6,227 nucleotides of DNA, taken from the NCBI GenBank assembly GCA_937896185.1, contig CALBMG010000226.1, forward strand, positions 1 through 6,227, read 5' to 3'. The stretch is from an uncultured Microbacteriaceae bacterium. GTDB taxonomy: Bacteria; Actinomycetota; Actinomycetes; Actinomycetales; Microbacteriaceae. Below are positions 1 to 4,970 of this stretch, in pieces. Each line of letters begins with the position of its first letter. The stretch's first letter is position 1. Below the pieces are notes generated by a model. The model did no database searches, was not told the DNA's origin, and was given only the letters and a program-made list of their open reading frames with translations. The position numbers and the translations under genes are program-made.

Positions 1-1539
1 GAGGTGGTCAGCAAGCTGTGGGCTTACATCAAGAAGAACAAGCTGCAAGACGCTGTCAACAAGCGCATGATCAACGCCGATGCCAAGCTCAAGGAAGTGT
101 TCGGCAAGGTGCAGGTCTCCATGTTCGAGATGGCCGGGCTCGATGACAGTGCTGGACGCGCGCAACGGGTTTTTGACTTCGAATCCGAACTGGCCACACT
201 TCACTGGGATTCGGTCCGATGCCGTGACTCGATCGCCACATACAACCTGACCGATTGGGGTCAGGTGTTGTCCACGACCGGCGACAGTTTTGACAACTGG
301 CGGGACGGCATGGGCGTGCCCGCGTCGGCGCTCGCGGCGCTTGTTGTCCGCCAACCCTCGTTCCTCGAGGGCCTCGGATCCATGCTGACCGCCGTCGAAC
401 TGCAGACGCTCGCCGATTGGGCACGGTGGTCGGTCATCGACGCGTTCGCCCCCTACTTGTCGCGCAATTTCCAGGACGCAAACTTTGCGTTCTATGGCAC
501 AATCCTCTCGGGCACCCCCGAACAGCGGGCGCGCTGGAAGCGTGGCGTCAGCCTCGTGGAAAGGTCGCTGGGCCATGCCGTCGGCAAACTGTATGTCGAA
601 CGGCATTTCCCGCTGTCGGCCAAGGTGGCAATGGATGAACTGATCACCAATCTCATCGAGGCCTACCGGGATTCGATTGGTGCGCTCGAGTGGATGACGG
701 ACGACACTAAAGCCCGCGCCCTGCAGAAGCTCGACAAATTCACCCCGAAGATTGGGTACCCGCGCGAGTGGCGTGATTACTCGAGCATCAACATCGATGC
801 GACCGACCTGCTGCACAATGTGCGGCAGTGCACCGAATACGATTTCGCCCGCGAGCTGGCAAAGATCGGCAGCCCCATTGACCGTGATGAGTGGTTCATG
901 TTGCCGCAAACGGTGAACGCGTATTACAACCCCGGGTTCAACGAAATTGTGTTCCCCGCGGCAATTCTGCAGTACCCCTTCTTTGTCGAGGATCGCGATG
1001 CCGCCGCAAACTATGGCGCAATCGGTGCTGTCATCGGCCACGAGATTGGCCACGGTTTCGACGATCAGGGCGCTACGTTCGACGGTGACGGCAAGTTGGA
1101 TAACTGGTGGACCGACGAGGACCTCGCGGCCTTCCGTGAGCGCACTGCCGCGCTGATCGATCAGTACAACGAACTGGAGCCCCGTGCGGTTCCCGGCCAC
1201 CGCGTGAACGGTGAACTGACTATTGGCGAAAATATTGGCGACCTCGGTGGTTTGGCGATTGCGTGGAAGGCATATGCTCGTTCGCTCGGCTCCGCTGAAG
1301 CCCCGGTGATTGACGACCTGACGGGCGCCCAGCGCTTCCTGTTGTCGTGGGCTCAGGCCTGGCGTCAGTCCAGCCGTGACGAGGAAACACTGCGGCTGTT
1401 GGCAATTGACCCGCACTCGCCGCCCGAGTTCCGGTGCAACCAGATCGCCCGAAACCTCGACATTTTCCACGAGGCCTTCGCCGTAACCCCCGCGGACCCC
1501 ATGTGGCTGGAACCCGAACAGCGAGTTTCAATTTGGTAA
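1..1539 (+). CDS. pepO: M13 family zinc metallopeptidase (neprilysin/PepO type), 5' end outside window
   Basis: This is a zinc endopeptidase of the M13 family, which cleaves oligopeptides. Family hallmarks are seen in order: NAYYNP (916-933), the substrate-backbone motif; HEIGH (1039-1053), an HExxH with two zinc-ligand histidines and the catalytic Glu; ENIGD (1228-1242), an ExxxD with the third zinc ligand; and the conserved C-terminal segment FRCN...QRVSIW, which ends at the TAA stop. The frame is open to position 1 and the first codon is GAG, so the GTG at 4 is probably internal. With 512 residues present against a usual 630-690, roughly the first 120-180 are missing. Whether the protein has a signal peptide or is cytoplasmic therefore cannot be judged. 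All visible catalytic residues are intact. It is probably expressed separately from the next gene, because a hairpin with a T-run follows. The family call is very secure; the symbol pepO is by analogy. Confidence 0.96.
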   Translation, partial: EVVSKLWAYIKKNKLQDAVNKRMINADAKLKEVFGKVQVSMFEMAGLDDSAGRAQRVFDFESELATLHWDSVRCRDSIATYNLTDWGQVLSTTGDSFDNWRDGMGVPASALAALVVRQPSFLEGLGSMLTAVELQTLADWARWSVIDAFAPYLSRNFQDANFAFYGTILSGTPEQRARWKRGVSLVERSLGHAVGKLYVERHFPLSAKVAMDELITNLIEAYRDSIGALEWMTDDTKARALQKLDKFTPKIGYPREWRDYSSINIDATDLLHNVRQCTEYDFARELAKIGSPIDRDEWFMLPQTVNAYYNPGFNEIVFPAAILQYPFFVEDRDAAANYGAIGAVIGHEIGHGFDDQGATFDGDGKLDNWWTDEDLAAFRERTAALIDQYNELEPRAVPGHRVNGELTIGENIGDLGGLAIAWKAYARSLGSAEAPVIDDLTGAQRFLLSWAQAWRQSSRDEETLRLLAIDPHSPPEFRCNQIARNLDIFHEAFAVTPADPMWLEPEQRVSIW

Positions 1540-1582
1540 CACCTTGCGCCCAGAGGGGCGTTTAGGTGTGACCGCGGTTTTT
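1539..1582 (+). terminator. Probable intrinsic terminator after the M13 peptidase gene
   Basis: ACACCT (1539-1544) pairs with AGGTGT (1564-1569), and inside it CGCCC (1547-1551) pairs with GGGCG (1556-1560) around an AGAG loop. A small internal loop (TG opposite TTT) separates the two stems. A run of five T (1578-1582) follows 8 nt after the outer stem. It begins on the last base of the peptidase stop codon. The gap before the T-run makes it a less than ideal rho-independent terminator, and it may act together with the overlapping start of the next promoter region. Confidence 0.55.
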
Positions 1583-1606
1583 GGTGGCGGTAAACGGGTT
1601 TAGGCT
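1578..1606 (+). promoter_or_regulatory. Candidate promoter of the ytxH-holin-DUF3618-hemD cluster
   Basis: TAGGCT at 1601-1606 fits the actinobacterial -10 pattern TANNNT and lies 39 nt before the ATG at 1646, leaving room for a short leader carrying the AGGAGGT site. At 17-nt spacing the -35 position (TTTTTG, 1578-1583) is a poor match to TTGACA. The assignment therefore rests mainly on the -10 box and on its place between a terminator-like hairpin and the cluster. Confidence 0.4.
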
Positions 1607-1633
1607 GGGATTCATCAAATTGGATGTCCATCC

Positions 1634-1640
1634 AGGAGGT
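1634..1640 (+). promoter_or_regulatory. Strong ribosome binding site for the YtxH-like gene
   Basis: AGGAGGT is close to a full anti-16S complement and sits 5 nt before the ATG at 1646. It fixes that start over the out-of-frame ATG at 1624 and suggests high translation of the first gene in the cluster. Confidence 0.85.
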
Positions 1641-1645
1641 ATCAC

Positions 1646-1912
1646 ATGCGTGGCAAGATTCTGCTCGTCGTTGGTTTGGCCGCCGGTTATGTACTCGGCG
1701 CCAAGGCTGGTCGTACCCGTTACAACCAGATCAAGCACACCGCCCAGAAGCTGTGGAACGACCCTCGTGTTCAGGAACAGGTCACCGCGGTGACCGAGGT
1801 TGTGAAGGACAAAGCCCCCGAGGTTGTTGACTTTGTGACCGAGAACGCAAAGAAGGTTGCTGATCGTGTCGACAAGGCGCGGGCCGCCCGCTCCTCGGAG
1901 GACGCGAAGTAG
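1646..1912 (+). CDS. Small YtxH-like membrane-anchored protein
   Basis: This is an 88-residue protein with a short N-terminal hydrophobic, glycine-rich segment (about residues 4-19) running into the motif GYVLGAKAGR (14-23). A mostly helical, charged, probably amphipathic tail follows (about 25-88), with lysine- and alanine-rich stretches such as AKKVADRVDKARAAR. This layout is typical of the YtxH-domain small proteins common in Actinomycetota: one membrane anchor and a long cytoplasmic or surface helix. No enzymatic motif is present and the role is unknown; relatives are sometimes linked to stress. Homologues in databases may carry erroneous enzyme names. It is the first gene of a tight cluster, preceded by AGGAGGT and followed 5 nt after its stop by the Holin-X gene. 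The family assignment is good; no function is claimed. Confidence 0.85.
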   Translation: MRGKILLVVGLAAGYVLGAKAGRTRYNQIKHTAQKLWNDPRVQEQVTAVTEVVKDKAPEVVDFVTENAKKVADRVDKARAARSSEDAK

Positions 1913-1917
1913 TCATC

Positions 1918-2316
1918 ATGTCGGACACGTCGTCGCGCCGCGGACTGTTTCGTCTGCTCGCTGATTTGCCTCGCGAGTTGAGCGATTTGGTTCGCGCTGA
2001 AATTCGTCTGTTGCAGACCGAGTTTGCCGAGAAGCTGCGTCACGCTGGCGTGGGCCTCGGCCTGGTATCTCTGGGTGCCGTGCTCGTCAGCCTGTTTGTC
2101 ACCATGTTGGTGGTCGCGCTCATTCTGGGCCTGTCGGTGTTCATGGCACCGTGGGTTGCGGCGCTCGTTGTCGCCGGTGTGATTCTGGTCGCCGCTCTCA
2201 TACTTTTTGCCACCGGTATCGCGTCGATTAAGAAGGGTTTCACCCCCTTCGAGTCTGTCGACACTATTGCCGAAGATTTTAAGAACCTGGGGAGGGATTC
2301 CGATGAGCGAGCGTAA
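1918..2316 (+). CDS. Holin-X family (phage_holin_3_6) integral membrane protein
   Basis: This 132-residue protein matches the actinobacterial Holin-X (holin superfamily III) layout. It has an N-terminal amphipathic region with LPRELSDLVRAEI (about residues 17-29), two strongly hydrophobic segments (about 44-72 and 77-102) separated by a short MAPW turn, then a charged tail with FTPFESVDTIAEDFKNL (108-124). Despite the name, nothing here suggests a phage: there is no lysin, no structural gene and no integrase nearby. The family is a common chromosomal gene in this phylum, found next to YtxH and DUF3618 genes. A lytic role is therefore unlikely; envelope or membrane organisation is a guess. The only GGAGG upstream (1897-1901) is 16 nt from the ATG, farther than usual, so translation is probably coupled to the preceding gene. 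The end overlaps the next gene by 14 nt. Confidence 0.88.
   Translation: MSDTSSRRGLFRLLADLPRELSDLVRAEIRLLQTEFAEKLRHAGVGLGLVSLGAVLVSLFVTMLVVALILGLSVFMAPWVAALVVAGVILVAALILFATGIASIKKGFTPFESVDTIAEDFKNLGRDSDERA
2289..2296 (+). promoter_or_regulatory. Ribosome binding site that decides the DUF3618 start
   Basis: The purine-rich GGGGAGGG lies 6 nt before the ATG at 2303, inside the end of the Holin-X gene. It selects this start over the upstream in-frame ATG at 2207, which would give an unlikely arginine/serine-rich extension read from the Holin-X coding sequence. Confidence 0.8.
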
Positions 2317-2533
2317 GCAGGTCGCCGCCGAGATCGCGATTCGCCGTCAGGGCTTGGCCGTAACCCTCGAAGAGCTCGACGATGCGCTCAACATCTCGAA
2401 GCAGTCACGGCGTGTGGCCGAGCGGATGACCGCGTCGTATCAGCAGAATCCCACCCCGTGGTGGATTGGTGCTGGCGTCGTCGCGGTGGCCGCGGTCAGC
2501 GCTGTGGCGTGGGCACTTTTTGGAGACGACTGA
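2303..2533 (+). CDS. DUF3618-like small single-pass membrane protein
   Basis: This 76-residue protein has a polar N-terminal half (about residues 1-50) with the DUF3618-like pattern IAIRRQGLAVTLEELDDAL (11-29), an Arg-rich stretch with a Leu-rich helix. Next comes NPTPWWIGAGVV and one hydrophobic segment (about 52-73), ending FGDD. Such proteins probably anchor by the C-terminal helix with the N-terminus in the cytoplasm. The function is unknown. The chosen start has an excellent ribosome binding site and removes 32 implausible residues from the longest reading. The gene overlaps the Holin-X gene by 14 nt and is followed after 2 nt by hemD, so co-transcription is close to certain. The family call rests on size, layout, the helix pattern and the neighbours, and is somewhat less secure than for the flanking genes. 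Confidence 0.82.
   Translation: MSERKQVAAEIAIRRQGLAVTLEELDDALNISKQSRRVAERMTASYQQNPTPWWIGAGVVAVAAVSAVAWALFGDD
2522..2526 (+). promoter_or_regulatory. Ribosome binding site supporting the GTG start of hemD
   Basis: GGAGA lies inside the last codons of the DUF3618 gene, 9 nt before the GTG at 2536, which begins 2 nt after the DUF3618 stop. This supports the GTG and argues against the in-frame ATG at 2458, whose extra 26 residues (rich in W, R and G) are out-of-frame readings of DUF3618. Confidence 0.6.
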
Positions 2534-2535
2534 CC

Positions 2536-3327
2536 GTGATTCGCGAAGTAGTACCGGCATCAACCTCGAGCATTCCCGTCGTCAAATTATTGGCCGGCCA
2601 GACTGTGCTAGTTCCCCGTGGTGGTCGTTGGGGCGAGGACGTTGCCTCGCGTCTGCGCGTGTTGGGTGCCACCCCGGTGATTGCGCCGCTGATTAATTTT
2701 GCGTCGTGCGAGAACCCGGATTCGTTGGAGCGCGAACTGGGTGACCTCGAGAACGGATCGTACGATTGGCTGATCATTTCCAGTGCCACCACGGTGGACG
2801 TTTTGGTGAGCATGGGTGTGCGCGTTCCCGATTCCACGCGTATTGCGGCGATTGGTGAAACCACAGCCCAGGCGCTCGACTTTGCGGGTTTCCCTGTCGC
2901 CTATGTTCCCGTTCAGGACAATTCGGCGCGCGGCTTGGTCAAGGAAGCGCCCGAAGGGTTGATCTCGGGCCGCGCCTTGGTGCCTCAGTCCGATGTGTCG
3001 GATTCGACGTTGGTCGCCGGGTTGCGTGAAATCGGCGTGAATGCCACGTTCGTGTCGGCGTACCGCACAGTGGGTGTCCAGTTGCCGGACGCTGTCGTCG
3101 CGGATGTGCGCGAGGGCCGCATCGGGTCAATTTTGATCAGCTCGGGCAGCGTCGCACGCCAGGTTTCAGAGCAGCTTCACCCGTTGCCCGACGACCTGTC
3201 CGTGGTGTGCATCGGCCCGCGTACCGCGTTTGACGCACGCGAAATCGGGTTGAACGTTCACGCGGTTGCGGCCGAACGTTCGTCCGAGGCATTGGTCGAC
3301 GCTCTCGTCGATGTCCTGATTTCCTAG
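2536..3327 (+). CDS. hemD: Uroporphyrinogen-III synthase
   Basis: This cytoplasmic enzyme converts the linear tetrapyrrole hydroxymethylbilane to uroporphyrinogen III by cyclisation with inversion of ring D. It is the branch-point step toward heme, siroheme and corrins. With the GTG start it has 263 residues, normal for the family. The two-domain HemD pattern is visible: TVLVPRGG (23-30), GATPVIAPLI (44-53), YDWLIISSATTVDVL (76-90), IAAIGETTAQAL (103-114), then the second half with GRALVPQSDVSDSTLVAGL (145-163), SAYRTV (174-179), SILISSGSVARQV (198-210) and VCIGPRT (224-230). Tyr176 lies at the position of the conserved active-site tyrosine. The neighbours are unusual: no other tetrapyrrole gene is in the window, and hemD is the last gene of a cluster of small membrane proteins, 2 nt after DUF3618. 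It converges on pfkA with only 15 nt between the stops. Confidence 0.93.
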   Translation: MIREVVPASTSSIPVVKLLAGQTVLVPRGGRWGEDVASRLRVLGATPVIAPLINFASCENPDSLERELGDLENGSYDWLIISSATTVDVLVSMGVRVPDSTRIAAIGETTAQALDFAGFPVAYVPVQDNSARGLVKEAPEGLISGRALVPQSDVSDSTLVAGLREIGVNATFVSAYRTVGVQLPDAVVADVREGRIGSILISSGSVARQVSEQLHPLPDDLSVVCIGPRTAFDAREIGLNVHAVAAERSSEALVDALVDVLIS

Positions 3328-3342
3328 AACTCGCGGGTTCGT

Positions 3343-4368
3343 TTAGCCGAACAGCAGCGAGGCTTCTTCCCAGCGTTCCGCGGGAACGGTTTTCAGCTGT
3401 CCGAGTGCGTCGCTGAATGGTGCGGTGATGACTTCGGTGCCACGCAATGCGACCATGTGACCCCACTGCTGTTCGTGCAGCACGCGGGCAGCGTTCATGC
3501 CGAAACGGGTGGCGAGTACGCGGTCGAATGCCGAGGGGGTTCCGCCGCGCTGGATGTGTCCCAACGTGGTCGCGCGGGTTTCGATGCCGGTGGCTTCCTC
3601 GATCAGGGGGGCGAGTTGTTCGCCGATTCCGCCGAGGCGAGGGCGACCGAATGCGTCCAGTCCGCGTTCCGAGTGAATGTCGGTCATGGTGTCGAGCATG
3701 AAACCTTCGGCGACGCACACGAGGGGCGCACGTCCACGGTCGGCTGCGGCCTTGACCCAGGCGACGATTTCTTCCAGTGAGGTTTTGCGTTCGGGGATCA
3801 GCACGGCGTGTGCACCGGCAGCCATGCCCGAGTGCAGAGCGATCCAGCCCACGTGGCGGCCCATGACTTCGGCGACCATGCAGCGGTGGTGCGAGTCGCC
3901 GGTGGTGCGCAGGCGGTCCATCGCTTCGGTGGCGATGTTGACGGCGGTGTCGAATCCGAAGGTGTAGTCGGTTGCGCTGAGGTCGTTGTCGACAGTCTTG
4001 GGGACGCCAATGATTTTGATTCCGGCGTCGGACAGTCGCTGTGCTGCGGCGAGGGTTCCTTCGCCACCGATGACGAGGAGTGCGTCGAGCCCGGCTTCGT
4101 GCATGACGCTGTTGATGCGGTCTACGCCTCCCTTGCCTTCGAAGGGGTTGGTGCGTGACGAGCCCAGGATGGTTCCGCCGAGCTTGGCGATGCCTTTGAC
4201 GTCGTGTCGTGTGAGGGGCTTGAAGTCGGCGTCGACGAGTCCACGCCAGCCGTCACGGATTCCGACAAATTCCATGTCGTACTGTGTGGTTCCGACGAGG
4301 ACGGCGCCGCGGATAACGGCGTTGAGTCCGGGGGCGTCGCCACCCGATGTGAGTACTCCAATGCGCAT
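3343..4368 (-). CDS. pfkA: ATP-dependent 6-phosphofructokinase (actinobacterial type)
   Basis: This enzyme phosphorylates fructose 6-phosphate to fructose 1,6-bisphosphate, the committing step of glycolysis. The chosen ATG gives 341 residues starting MRIGVLTSGGDAPGLNAVIR, with the family motif at the extreme N-terminus; an in-frame ATG 13 codons upstream would add residues the family lacks. Visible motifs are the phosphate-binding loop GGDAPG (9-14), GGEGT (101-105), PKTVDND (123-129) with catalytic base Asp127, MGRHVGW (169-175), EG (221-222) and LGHIQRGGTP (269-278). Gly104 points to ATP as phosphoryl donor. Lys124, where E. coli PfkA has Gly, is the known actinobacterial combination; PPi-dependent enzymes have Asp104 and Lys124. 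The protein is longer than E. coli PfkA (320) but normal for this group. No Shine-Dalgarno is visible, and a CAGAAT box 6 nt upstream suggests a leaderless mRNA, possibly alongside read-through from the Lrp gene 57 nt upstream. Confidence 0.96.
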   Translation of the reverse strand: MRIGVLTSGGDAPGLNAVIRGAVLVGTTQYDMEFVGIRDGWRGLVDADFKPLTRHDVKGIAKLGGTILGSSRTNPFEGKGGVDRINSVMHEAGLDALLVIGGEGTLAAAQRLSDAGIKIIGVPKTVDNDLSATDYTFGFDTAVNIATEAMDRLRTTGDSHHRCMVAEVMGRHVGWIALHSGMAAGAHAVLIPERKTSLEEIVAWVKAAADRGRAPLVCVAEGFMLDTMTDIHSERGLDAFGRPRLGGIGEQLAPLIEEATGIETRATTLGHIQRGGTPSAFDRVLATRFGMNAARVLHEQQWGHMVALRGTEVITAPFSDALGQLKTVPAERWEEASLLFG

Positions 4369-4374
4369 GCAACT

Positions 4375-4380
4375 ATTCTG
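4375..4380 (-). promoter_or_regulatory. Candidate -10 box for leaderless pfkA transcription
   Basis: Read on the minus strand the hexamer is CAGAAT, ending 6 nt before the ATG of pfkA, which would place the transcript start at or next to the ATG. It misses the first T of TANNNT, and no convincing -35 is seen at 16-18 nt. Support comes from the lack of any Shine-Dalgarno and from the same spacing at two neighbouring genes. Confidence 0.4.
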
Positions 4381-4403
4381 GCAAACGCCCGGGGCAATCG
4401 TTT

Positions 4404-4419
4404 CCATGTCACAACATGG
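4404..4419 (-). promoter_or_regulatory. Perfect 16-bp dyad between the Lrp-family gene and pfkA
   Basis: On the minus strand it reads CCATGT-TGTG-ACATGG: 6-bp arms around 4 nt. It lies 7 nt past the stop of the Lrp gene and about 36-51 nt upstream of the pfkA start, just above or over the -35 position of the proposed leaderless pfkA promoter. No T-run follows in either direction, so an operator is more likely than a terminator. A short mRNA hairpin affecting processing between the two cistrons is the alternative. The bound factor is unknown; the Lrp-type protein encoded next door is one candidate. Confidence 0.5.
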
Positions 4420-4425
4420 GACGGT

Positions 4426-4863
4426 TTAGTCGAGTCGGCGGTTTACCAGTCGGGACAGCATGATCGAGGACCGTGTGTGGTCGACGTTGGGTGCGTTGCG
4501 TACTTTTTCGAGTGCGTGTTCCAGTGACGGAATGTCGCGGGCGCGCATGTGCACGATCGTGTCGGCGTTTCCCGATACGGTTCCTGCATAGACGACCTCG
4601 GGGATTGTGGTGAGCAGTTTGCGCAGGTCTTCGGGTGCGACGGTGCCCCGGCAGTACAGTTCGACATAGGCTTCGACGCCCACTCCGTCGACGGCGGGGT
4701 CTACCTGTACGGTGAATCCGCGGATGGTGCCGTCGGCCACCATGCGGTCGACGCGGCGCTTTACGGCCGATGCCGAGAGTCCGACGAGGTCGCCAATGTC
4801 CGCGTAGCCGGCTCTGGCATTGTCGCGGAGTTGGTCAATGATTTTGTGATCGGTTGCGTCCAC
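4426..4863 (-). CDS. Lrp/AsnC family transcriptional regulator
   Basis: This 145-residue regulator matches the short Lrp/AsnC type. It has an N-terminal helix-turn-helix (about residues 2-50) starting MDATDHKIIDQL, with a recognition helix around SASAVKRRVDRM (30-41). A flexible linker and the ligand-binding, oligomerising RAM/AsnC domain follow (about 62-140), with the effector-loop region VYAGTVSGNADTIVHM (91-106). Members bind DNA as dimers and higher oligomers and usually sense amino acids; the ligand here cannot be read from the sequence. The start is GTG at 4863, where the family motif begins; the only AAGG runs directly into the GTG, so a normal Shine-Dalgarno is absent and a leaderless mRNA is likely. 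It is divergent from an acyl-CoA dehydrogenase-like gene and upstream of pfkA on the same strand. Self-regulation plus control of the divergent gene is the usual arrangement, inferred here. Confidence 0.93.
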   Translation of the reverse strand: MDATDHKIIDQLRDNARAGYADIGDLVGLSASAVKRRVDRMVADGTIRGFTVQVDPAVDGVGVEAYVELYCRGTVAPEDLRKLLTTIPEVVYAGTVSGNADTIVHMRARDIPSLEHALEKVRNAPNVDHTRSSIMLSRLVNRRLD

Positions 4864-4869
4864 CTTGTA

Positions 4870-4898
4870 ATCGTAGGCTTTTTCAGCCGTTTTGCCTA
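4870..4898 (-). promoter_or_regulatory. Promoter of the Lrp-family gene, predicted leaderless
   Basis: On the minus strand a -35 TAGGCA (4893-4898, four of six matches to TTGACA) and a -10 TACGAT (4870-4875, fits TANNNT) are separated by exactly 17 nt. The -10 ends 6 nt before the GTG start, so transcription should begin at the GTG itself. This is the best-formed promoter in the window. Confidence 0.6.
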
Positions 4899-4911
4899 GG
4901 CTGCGCGCAAA
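4891..4911. promoter_or_regulatory. Inverted repeat TTTGC-N11-GCAAA in the divergent promoter region
   Basis: TTTGC (4891-4895) and GCAAA (4907-4911) are exact 5-bp inverted arms that enclose the 8-bp palindrome GCCTAGGC (4894-4901), off-centre. The element covers the -35 of the Lrp gene. TAGGCT also occurs twice in direct orientation, at 4874-4879 and 4897-4902, one copy overlapping the Lrp -10 and one next to its -35. This is a plausible autoregulatory operator, but short repeats of this kind can arise by chance. Confidence 0.35.
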
Positions 4912-4917
4912 GATAAT
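4912..4917 (+). promoter_or_regulatory. Alternative -10 box for the acyl-CoA dehydrogenase-like gene
   Basis: GATAAT matches TATAAT at five of six positions and would give a leader of about 47 nt before the GTG at 4971. No good -35 stands at 17 nt upstream (GTTTTG, 4889-4894), and no Shine-Dalgarno lies close to the GTG. It may be a second, leadered promoter or chance. Confidence 0.25.
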
Positions 4918-4958
4918 GCTTGGGTACCCCGCGGTCGGGCGGCGGAGCCTGCGATGGT

Positions 4959-4964
4959 TACGCT
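4959..4964 (+). promoter_or_regulatory. Candidate -10 box for leaderless acyl-CoA dehydrogenase-like transcript
   Basis: TACGCT fits TANNNT and ends 6 nt before the GTG at 4971, predicting transcription from the start codon. The -35 position is GC-rich and poor. The nearest GGAG (4944-4947) is 23 nt from the GTG, too far to act as a ribosome binding site. Confidence 0.5.
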
Positions 4965-4970
4965 ATCCGT

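Noticed and set aside
1571..1578. ACCGCGGT 8-bp palindrome followed by a T-run as a separate hairpin
   Set aside because: With no loop bases it cannot form a stable hairpin; the T-run is better assigned to the larger stem at 1539-1569.
1918..2316. Holin gene as a sign of prophage
   Set aside because: No other phage-type gene, attachment site or composition shift is present; the neighbours are ordinary housekeeping genes and the family is chromosomal in Actinomycetota.
3337..3352. GTTCG-N6-CGAAC hairpin at the hemD/pfkA junction as a bidirectional terminator
   Set aside because: The stem is only 5 bp with a 6-nt loop, no T-run follows on either strand, and half of it lies inside pfkA codons.
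3808..4158. Long + strand open frames opposite pfkA and the Lrp gene (such as 3808-4158 and 3986-4429)
   Set aside because: They are antisense shadows of strongly conserved coding sequence in moderately GC-rich DNA, with compositions unlike real proteins.
4369..4407. Upstream ATG extending pfkA by 13 residues
   Set aside because: The extension METIAPGVCQNSC precedes the family N-terminus MRIGVLTSGG, has no ribosome binding site and would overlap the dyad at 4404. The -10-like box at 4375-4380 also points to the downstream ATG.
4920..4970. ATG at 4920 as start of the acyl-CoA dehydrogenase-like gene
   Set aside because: The 17 extra residues are glycine/arginine-rich, unlike the family, and the TACGCT box lies inside this stretch just before the GTG at 4971.
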